A stretch of 64,000 nt of DNA from Turnera subulata. Taxonomy: Eukaryota > Streptophyta > Magnoliopsida > Malpighiales > Passifloraceae. Under the pieces are notes generated by a model, which saw nothing but the letters and a program-made list of their open reading frames with translations, was not told the DNA's origin and ran no database searches. The first letter of the stretch is position 1, and every line of letters begins with the position of its first letter. The DNA is taken from assembly GCA_028386065.3 (NCBI GenBank), contig JAKUCV010004268.1:1-64000 (forward strand), written 5' to 3'. The position numbers and the translations under genes were made by a program. Positions 56,471 through 64,000 of the stretch are shown piece after piece.

Positions 56471-57030
56471 CCCCAAGATTGGTTGACAGATGATGAGAAG
56501 GTATATGATGCCATGGGAGGGATGAGATGATTCCCACCAACCTGGAGAATGAGAGAAAACTTGAGTACCCCAGAGAGGACGACTAAAATCCCTAGAAAGT
56601 AGGTAACCCCGAAATCAACCCCACGGGAGGAGACATATCCCTAGTTAACCGAGAGGAGAGGATTCTTTGTTGATGACTTAAACCTGAGTACCCCATGGGA
56701 GGACAATAGTATCCCTAGTTAGTGAGGATGAGATGATTCCTTATTAATGACCTGGTAGGTGAGATGATCCTACCAAACCAAACACTGAATACCCCACGGG
56801 AGGACAGTAGTATCCCTAGTCAGCCGAGATGAGATGATTTTTTGGTTGATGACCACCAAACCAAACACTTAGTATCCTATGGGAGGACGGTAGTATCCCT
56901 AGTTAGCTTAGATGAGAGGATTCTTTGCCAACGAAACCACACACCGAGTCCCCCAAGGAGGACGATAAATCCTTGAAAATTCGGGATGAGATCACCTACT
57001 CCGTCAAATTTGGGCCTTCCCCCAATCCAT
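56471..57030. repeat. array of about 65-90-bp units with GAGATGATTC boxes
   Basis: Repeated units combine ACCCCACGGGAGGACAGTAG, TATCCCTAGTTAGC and GGATGAGATGATTC blocks (at about 56565, 56620, 56690, 56790, 56875 and 56945). They share the GATGAGATGATTC element with the Tat 1 array at 31580-32025. Confidence 0.85.
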
Positions 57031-57085
57031 AATTGTCAGGTGAAAAAAAGATAGATGACAGAGAGTCACGGGATTTTGAAAGGCT

Positions 57086-57166
57086 CCTCACCAACGCCGA
57101 TCATATATATCGGACTAACTTCGGGATTGGGCACAGTCTAAAAGATCTTTTAGAAGTGCATACTCC
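57086..57166 (+). pseudogene. psaB: plastid psaB fragment
   Basis: Encodes [20 protein letters not shown], part of the photosystem I P700 apoprotein A2, where the plastid protein reads HMYRTN. Only about 27 codons remain and they are fused to unrelated sequence on both sides. A nuclear copy of this size has no function. Confidence 0.88.
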
Positions 57167-57364
57167 TGCAAAAAAAAGTAATTCGAATGACAAATCGGCT
57201 CTCGTTCTGCGGCGTGATGGCAGGACCGATAGGAGATTGGCTCCGGTTGGATTTCGCTTTTTTGAAAGGATGAAGAAACAAATTGTATTTTCTTTCCTAT
57301 TTCCGACGTCGACGAAGAATCAAATTTGCACTATATTTCTTCCCTTTTCGACTTCTTCTTCCAA

Positions 57365-57432
57365 GTGCAACTTTATCCCATTTTTGCTGAGGGAGCAACC
57401 CCCTTTTTCACTTTGAATTGGTCAAAATATTC
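57365..57432 (+). pseudogene. psaA: plastid psaA fragment
   Basis: Encodes [20 protein letters not shown] followed by YSD, part of the photosystem I P700 apoprotein A1 ([10 protein letters not shown] in the plastid protein). About 22 codons remain. Confidence 0.85.
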
Positions 57433-57812
57433 TGACAACTCCCCTAATCGGAATATGCACTCCGTTGTGGTGTTTTATCACTTTGGAGGCCATTGCAGGA
57501 GAGCCAGCACAAAAAACAACAAAACAGAAAAAAACCAAAAGCTCTGCCCTTCCTCTTTAGACTTTTATCGTTTCCCAACTGGCCAGTGACTGCCTCCTCC
57601 AAAGGGGCTAAATAAATCGGGAGGACCAGTGTCGCTGCCTGGTGGGCGACGATCATCTTTCTTCTTTTGACCTCTGGGCTCAGGAGGTTCATTCCGCCCG
57701 TAATAGTGTGAAAAGAAGGCCCGACTCCAAGTTGTTCAAGAATAGTGGCCTTGACTTTCTCGACCCTTTGCCTTAGGATTAGTCAGTTCGATTTCTCGAT
57801 GGGAGTAAGCGA

Positions 57813-57884
57813 AGGGATATAACTCAGCGGTAGAGTGTCTCCTTGACATGGTGGAAGTCATCAGTTCGAGACTGATTATCCCTA
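57813..57884 (+). tRNA. trnV-GAC: plastid-derived tRNA-Val(GAC) copy, probably non-functional
   Basis: 72 bases folding as a tRNA: acceptor AGGGATA/TATCCCT, D arm ACTC/GAGT, anticodon loop TTGACAT (anticodon GAC) and T arm ATCAG/CTGAT. Relative to the plastid gene as I know it, an anticodon-stem base is changed (TCTCC opposite GGTGG, one mismatch) and the T loop reads TTCGAGA. As a nuclear insert it lacks plastid expression signals. Confidence 0.85.
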
Positions 57885-58150
57885 AACCCCGACGACCGGG
57901 AGAAGGAAAACGAAATCAGGATTTGGCCGAAAACAAAAAACTTCCTTTTCTCGATCTTGATTCACGTAGAAATTCAGGAACTATGGTCCTAGTTGAACAA
58001 TTAAAGGGATCTGAATTACCCCCGTTGGTGACTTTAACACGTATATCGATCAGTCGGAAAAACAGGCAATCGGAAATAGACCACACCCCAGAGGCCGAGC
58101 TTTCAGCTAAACTCGGGCACCCTCCACATAAATAGTGTTAGGTAAGAATC

Positions 58151-58280
58151 TTTTTTCCTTAGTCGCAAGGAGGCAACACAACTTCTGAATCTATCTCGAA
58201 ATCATCAACATCTGCTTTTCTTCGGATCTTTTATCGTTGTTTTGTCTTCAGTTCCTAAAGACTCATCAACGAGGGGCATC
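58151..58280 (+). other. Tat 2 sequence before the 3' LTR, with putative polypurine tract
   Basis: ACTCATCAACGAGGGGCATC directly precedes the LTR, matching the tract before the Tat 1 3' LTR (ACTCATCAACGAGGGGCACC). No gene is present. Confidence 0.7.
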
Positions 58281-60034
58281 TGTGAACACCCCAAATTTGA
58301 TCCACTAATATTTTATTAAATTATGGATATGTTGTTGTCTATGGATTGATGAGATGATTCGATTCTTAGGTGAAATGTGTTCGTAATTTAATAGAATATT
58401 AATATTTTATTATTTCCAGATTTTTGATATATTTAACTTGGAATTATTGAGATGATTCAATTCTGAGTTTAGTATATTTAAAGGTTTTGAAATTAATAAA
58501 ATGTGGGTATTTAGTTGCTTTAGGCTTTTATTTATTTTTGACCCATTTGAGATGATTTTGGATTTAAAATAAGTTAAGGGCTTAGACCAATTAAGTATGG
58601 ATCCTTCAACAATATTGCCCCATCAAAAACACTGAGCTTAGAGACCCTTTATTCTGAATTTTTGTCAAGAATTCATATTAAAATATTTCCTTGTGTGTTT
58701 TTGGTATTTATGGTATATGGAGTGGAGTGAGGAGGAGGAAAACTTAATTAGGAAAAGGGGAGTGGGTGGGCTACAAGTTAGGAGGTTCTCTGGAGCTGAA
58801 AACAGGTAAAAAACTGATAAGGAAGGACGTGGGAATCAAGCAGGGCCGGAATAATGAAGATCGAAACCGGAAAGGAAAGAACGGAAAAGGAAACAGCGGG
58901 CTTGGAGACATGACCGCCAGCTCATGGCGGTCGTCGTGAGATGACCGCCATGGCCTGGCGGACATCCTTCCCAGGTTTAGCAGTTTTTTCGATTTTTTCC
59001 TGTTCTCTTGATTTCGGGTATCTACCGTTGGATCTAGGGATTCAATCCCGATCCTTGGATCACCAACACATCCAGACCCCCCAGAAACTATAAATAGGAC
59101 CCCCATTCACCCTCAAAACTCACCAATTCTCTCCATTCTCCCTCTATACACACATAAGCTAGGTACTTGGAAAAAATCTCTAGTTCCAAGCTTAGGAACC
59201 CTTTTAAGGGTCTAAATTCTGGAGGAATTTCGTGGAGAGGAGTAGCAAGGAGTCAGTAGTAGCAGGAGGTCAAAAAGAGAAGAAGAAGGAGACGGGTTCA
59301 AGCAAATCGATGGAGGAGAAGTGCTAAACCCGAGAGGAAGGTTCCAGTGGAGGCAGTCTCAGTATTTTGGCGATATCTGGAGCTGTAGATGTCCGTTTGC
59401 TAAGATCTTGGTGTCCCTAGAAAGTTCAGAAGTAGCTCTACAACTTTGCTGTTCAAGCCAGACACCTTTTAGGCCTGCTTCTACCCTGAATTTCCTCTTG
59501 ATTCTCTGTCAAAATTTTGTTGCGAAGTGGTAAGCGCACGGGAGCTAGAGGAGGACTACAAGAGGTAACTCGTTCTGATTTTCTTGGTTGTATGCTGTTG
59601 TGACGTGATGACAATGTTGATGTGATTTTTATGTGATGCATGTAAGAACTACGTGAGCTTTGAACCCATTACCAGGGGTACGTAGGCAGTTTCTAGTGGT
59701 GGAAATGCAAGCTCAATCTTTATTTATTTTCTGTTTTGTTCTAGTTTTGTTTTTGTTACTTGTTTGCTTGTGCATGGCATATGTTGATCTCTGATTGCAC
59801 ATGATCTTACCCCAACATGGATGGGTGCCTCACACCTTCGCATCCATGACGAACCCCCGGATCCACATCTTTGGTTCGCTTACTGGTTGCCTAAAGGAGT
59901 CATAGGTTGCTTAAGGAAGGTTTTCCCTGAATTTTGCCCTTTAATAAAATTCAGGTGGCGACTCCAAAGATGTGAATGACGGTTAAGAAGAAGGTGGTGA
60001 GTAGGCCCAATGAATTTTGGGTCGGGTACTCACA
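58281..60034 (+). repeat. 3' LTR of Tat 2
   Basis: 1754 bp from TGTGAACACCCCAAATTTGA to GGTCGGGTACTCACA. From 58604 on it is colinear with the 5' LTR at 38702-40175. It contains GGCGGTCAT motifs (58905-58970) and an ACTATAAATAGGACC promoter box at 59088. It interrupts a gypsy pol at its right end. Confidence 0.92.
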
Positions 60035-61480
60035 GACGCTAAGTTGAGTAGCTTAATGATTGTGACTGTACTATTGAGTACCACCCAGGAAAGGCTAATG
60101 TGGTAGCCGATGCGTTAAGCTGGAGACAGTCGAAAGATGCCTCCACTACCTACTCGGTATCCTTACTTATTGAGTTGAGGAAGTTGGGAGTTAGCTTGAC
60201 AGTGGATGATACAGAAGCCTTACTTGTACACATGAATGTTAAGTCTAACCTAAAAGGATGGATAGTAGTGTTATAAGATGGAGATCTTGACCTGATCAAT
60301 TTGAAAGAAGGAGTAAGTAGCAGGAAAAAGGACAAGTTTAGTATAGCTGAAGATGGCGTACTGATGTTTGGGAAACGGATATGTGCACCCAATGTCGGTG
60401 ATTTGTGAAGCCAGATTCTGTAAAAAGGGCATATGACACTATATGCAATGCATTCGGGAAGCACCAAGATGTACTAGAATCTGAAGAGCCATATTGGTGG
60501 CCTCACATGAAGAAGGACATAGCTGAGTACGTTGCAAAGTGCATCACATGCCAACAAGTGAAAGCTGAACATCAGGAACTAGCAGGCATAAAGCGATCGT
60601 TGACAGCCAGGATGGAAATGGGAGATGATAACCATGGATTTTGTGATAGGGTAACCGATGACTCGGAAGCAACATGGTGCTATTTGGGTCATTGTTGACC
60701 GATTGACAAAATCGGCCCATTTTGTCCCTATTCGCCAAACTGATACCATCTACACATTGGCGGGTAAATATGTTGCTGAGATTTTGAGACTACTTGGTAT
60801 TCCAAAGTCCATAGTCTTCGATATAGATCCCAGATACACATCACTTTTTTGGAAGAGTTTACAAACAGTGTTGGGGACCAGGTTGAGCTTCAGTATTGCT
60901 TTCATCCATAGATGGTTTGATAGTCTGAAAGAACCATACAAACGTTGGAAGATATGTTGAGGGCTTGTGCACTTACCTTCAGTGGGAGTTGGGATAAGTA
61001 CTTGCTTTTGGCTGAGTTTGCCTACAACAATGGTTATCATTTCAATATTGGTATGCGGCCTTTTGAAGCTCTCTATGGAAGGGAGTGTAGAAGTCCAGTT
61101 TGTTGGATGAAGAAGGACTTCGCTTGATCATTGATCCGGACTTGGTCAAACAAACAGTTGACAATGTCCAGACAGTGAAGCAGTATATGAGAGCTGCTGA
61201 ATAACGACAGAAGAGCTACGCCAACAAACACCAATGAGAGATGGAGTATAAAGTTGGTGAAAAGGTCCTTCTCAGAGTTGCAACCTGGAAAGATGTGATC
61301 AGGTTCGGCAAGAGAGAAAAGCTGAGTCCATGATATATCGAACCATATTAGATCATTGAGAGGATCGTACCCTTGGCTTACAGGTTGTCATTACCCGAAG
61401 ACATTCATGATGTGTTCCACGTTTCTATGCTAAGAAGGTACCGATCAAAGCCTAGTCATGTCGTTGGCCATATTGACAAT
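60035..61480 (+). pseudogene. gypsy RNase H end and integrase remnant
   Basis: In broken frames it reads the RNase H end (CTIEYHPGKANVVADAL), the integrase zinc region (AEYVAKCITCQQVKAEHQE), the core (AIWVIVDRLTKSAHFVPIRQ, YVAEILRLLGIPKSIVFDID with the second catalytic Asp, [33 protein letters not shown]) and the C-terminal tail (KVGEKVLLRVA, IHDVFHVSMLRRY). It contains many stops and frameshifts. It is a chromovirus-like element on the plus strand, truncated at 60035 by the Tat 2 LTR and ending near 61480. Confidence 0.88.
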
Positions 61481-61980
61481 AATGGATAATAACAAAAGAA
61501 ATAAAACAATTAATGAGAGTACTAAGATAATAATATAAAGTATGTAGTATATATATGCTTACTCGATAAAACTTTCAGCAGCATTACTATTATATATGTA
61601 TATATAGAAAGGATAAAAGTAGTAATAAAAAAAATTAGAAATAAGTACCTTAATAGGCTAGAGATTTATGCTGATAACATGTTATAAAATTAAAGATGGA
61701 ATATACTTTTGTTGGAATAATACAAGCTTGATCAAGGTAATAATACAACTTTGATGGAAGTAATACACCTTTAACAATAATATAAAAATGGAGAATACTT
61801 ACACTTAGAAGGAGGAAAATTGAGAAGAGAGGTGTATGAAAATGAGAAGAAAGTGAAGTTTGTAGTGGGATGTAAGTGTTTAAATGTGAAGTAATGAAGG
61901 GTTATTTATAGTTAGAAATAGGAGGATAAAAATAAATATGTATGATTAATTTAAAAAGATAAAATCAAAGGGATATTAGG
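61481..61980 (-). repeat. copia leader/LTR remnant, minus strand
   Basis: Reverse complement of the copia leader seen at 6690-7060 and 8230-8600: it contains the GTTATCAGCATAAATCTCTA counterpart of ATTATCAGCACGAGTCTC, one unit of the GCTGAAAG...ATCGAGTAAGC repeat and the flanking CATCAAAG and TTGATGG blocks. It is joined to a gypsy remnant, as in the duplicated chimera at 6539-9582. Confidence 0.7.
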
Positions 61981-64000
61981 TAAAAAGAGAAAATATTAAA
62001 ATTATGAAAATAGAATTATGAAATATAATTAGCCAAAAAGATGACTCTAAGTAGAAATTAGATGAAGGGAAAAATATTTAACGGGCTAAATTTGGATACG
62101 ATAAAAATCAGTTTTACTGGATGATAACAATGACATTTACATAATTTATTTATAACAATTATATAGTTATTATTTTAAGGTGGATTAGAAAGCTCGTCGA
62201 GTCCATTTCAAACACTTATTGAGTTCATCTTTAAATAACTCATGAATTTCTATTCTTAACCTATTTACATCCCTAGGAATAATGTATAAATTATAAATTG
62301 ACAATGACAATATTTTCGAATCGAATGAACACATTGTTGAATGTTTGTTATTGTCAATCATTAATTATTTCTTTCTTTTTTTTTGTTGTTGTTCTCTTGT
62401 GTCTAACATGTAATAAGATTACGGGCCGGACTGAGTCTCAAAGCTGAATCCATGTGACTTGTTAGGTTGATGTGAAGAGAGAACTGACAAAGCCCATAGA
62501 AAGAAATGGGTCAGTGTGGGATACTTTATTTTCCTTTTTGATAGAAAGAGGTGGACGTTGGTTGTGCCCTATATTTTTTGGTTCCTTATTCGGTATTCGG
62601 AATTTTGCTCCAACTAATCCGAATTCGAGGCAGATCTACACTTGGCATGGTGGGTCAGTTTCCCAATGAGAATTTTCAGCATATACAAGATCTTGCGGAG
62701 TTCTATATTTTTAACCCATGGGTTTTCTTTTATTGTTTTATTTTTTAATCAAAATGCCCTCTATACTTTTAGTTAAGGGGGCCAATAATAGATTTCCTTA
62801 TATGTTTGGCACTCACCGAATATATAAAGTAGGTGAAATTAGTTCTTTTTCTCTCTTTACAATCAGCATATACATACAGCAACTTGTAACTAATTAATTA
62901 AGCTGGATCCCAAAGAAAAGAAAGACAAGCATCCACATTCTTCCGTGCATGTGCAATGTAGGGGGATGAACAAAGGCATATTGGGGAAGGAGTAGCCACA
63001 GCCAGAACTTTAATTAGCTTTTTCAGTTTCGTGGTGCAGATATGGAGAACTGTCTTCAAGCATTGCCTAACTCGATCGTAATGAACTGAACTGTAGTGGA
63101 TATGGAGATACTGTCTGCAGATGTAAGATCTCCTCAACAGAATATATATGTATGGACCATGTTCCCATGATAGAGGGGCTAAACTGATGAAGAAACTTGA
63201 AAACATGGCCGCATGAAGTGGCTCTATATATATATAATACCTCTATTTGTTTAATACGCCAACAAAATAAAGAAATTGGTTTGCAATATTACTCAATAGT
63301 CAATTAGTCATGATACCTTCCAATTAAACAAGTCTAGTTCATTGGCTTTTTTCAAGTTGCTTTTGCATCAAGAACAAAGGGTCTTAATATACACAGTCTC
63401 TTTGTTAGGACAAATATACCCACAAAATACTCTAGTGGTTAGAAAATCTGGATGAAAAGCAACTCTAGACCAACTAAGGAACCGAAATATATATCTGTCA
63501 AAAGTTAGTACTTAGCTAGGAAGAACTTGCCATTGTGGAGGAAATGAACTGATTAAAGAAATGAAAAGAGAAAAGATGATGTGCCCATATAATCACTTCT
63601 CCCACTTGAGTTTTCCAAACCGACCAGCCATACTCAAAGAGGTACCTGAACTGGTTATTATGCATGTGCACTCATTGATATACCACCAAACATTTGGTTC
63701 TTCTTATGGAAACTAAGGCTGCTTTTCTCACTGTATTCCACCTTGCAAGCCATGGTGGGGATCAGTTCATGAGACATTAAAGCCTTTCCTTGGTTAGCCT
63801 ATGAGATCTAACAGGAAAGAAAAGGGAAAACGACAAATTAAACCAGCTCACTGTGCAAACCATGTATCCACAGATTGCACTATAGTGGGTTGACTTGAAG
63901 ATGACACAATTGTATTGTAGGAGAACATGATACATGTACTGCATGAACTCAGATTGGCCCACAATATAATTTCCATCCTAGAAGATATAGAGTACAGGCC
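61981..64000. other. unannotated 2 kb
   Basis: Mixed-composition sequence with only short frames (at most about 100 codons) and no recognisable protein motif, LTR pair or inverted repeat. A T-rich tract lies at 62370-62400 and TATATA tracts are at about 63145 and 63225. It may be host intergenic DNA. Confidence 0.4.

Larger units (their letters stand above)
57033..58150. other. mosaic of plastid-derived DNA (NUPT)
   Basis: Three separate plastid pieces are recognisable. A psaB segment at 57086-57166 encodes [19 protein letters not shown] psaA segment at 57365-57432 encodes [21 protein letters not shown] trnV-GAC copy lies at 57813-57884 with plastid-like flanks. In the plastome these genes are not neighbours in this order, so the block is scrambled. 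The stretches between them (57170-57360, 57440-57770, 57900-58150) have organelle-like composition, but I could not assign them. Reading frames across the block are chimeric. Confidence 0.8.

Noticed and set aside
57033..57416. 127-codon frame containing psaB sequence as a new gene
   Set aside because: Only about 27 codons match psaB. The rest is unrelated filler, as expected for a nuclear plastid insert.

Overview
The window is nuclear DNA of a flowering plant, most likely a dicot. It contains one clear host gene, an intron-poor CCR4-associated factor 1 (CAF1) deadenylase on the minus strand at 4310-5131. Nearly everything else is a dense pile-up of transposable elements, most of them broken by nonsense mutations, deletions and nested insertions. 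The plant assignment rests on the CAF1 protein, the retrotransposon lineages (Athila, Tat, Del/Tekay-like and copia), tRNA-type primer binding sites and a plastid-derived patch with psaB, psaA and trnV-GAC pieces.

Left part (1-6540): LTR fragments, an AT-rich Helitron-like element (593-2354), a terminal-inverted-repeat element (2471-3362), then CAF1 with a probable 5' UTR intron and its upstream region. From 6539 to 9582 a chimera of a copia gag remnant joined to a gypsy integrase remnant is present twice in tandem. The second copy runs into a minus-strand Ty3/gypsy element (to about 15157). That element's gag is split by two precise insertions: a 622-bp hAT-type MITE with an 8-bp target duplication, and an 839-bp multi-palindrome with a 5-bp target duplication. 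Its reverse transcriptase is split by about 415 bp of unrecognised DNA. A Mutator-type MITE (15168-15615) follows.

Middle part (15626-38669): a plus-strand Tat-clade gypsy element (Tat 1). Its integrase is split at 16783-24505 by a complete but internally deleted Athila-like element with two LTRs and a CTCAA target duplication. Behind its pol lies an antisense plant-mobile-domain (PMD) gene split by a solo LTR (25910-27934). Then comes a hypervariable 3' region of short palindromic repeats split by an inverted solo LTR (29879-31501), then the Tat 3' LTR (32147-33803). A third Tat remnant (leader and LTR, minus strand) follows, its LTR carrying a 1.1-kb foldback element. Next is an unrelated LTR (37705-38669).

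Right part (38702-60034): a second, pol-less Tat element (Tat 2) reaching from a truncated 5' LTR to a 3' LTR. It contains an Athila-like fragment inserted exactly at its LTR/primer-site junction, a 6.9-kb LTR retrotransposon with 2.6-kb LTRs inserted in its ORF1, an antisense spliced PMD gene, arrays of short palindromic repeats and a plastid DNA mosaic. It sits in another gypsy pol remnant (60035-61480), next to a minus-strand copia leader/LTR remnant. The last 2 kb contain nothing I recognise.

The most noteworthy feature is the pair of Tat elements that carry PMD genes in antisense. In Tat 1 the sequence upstream of the PMD gene resembles the U3 promoter region of the Tat LTRs themselves.
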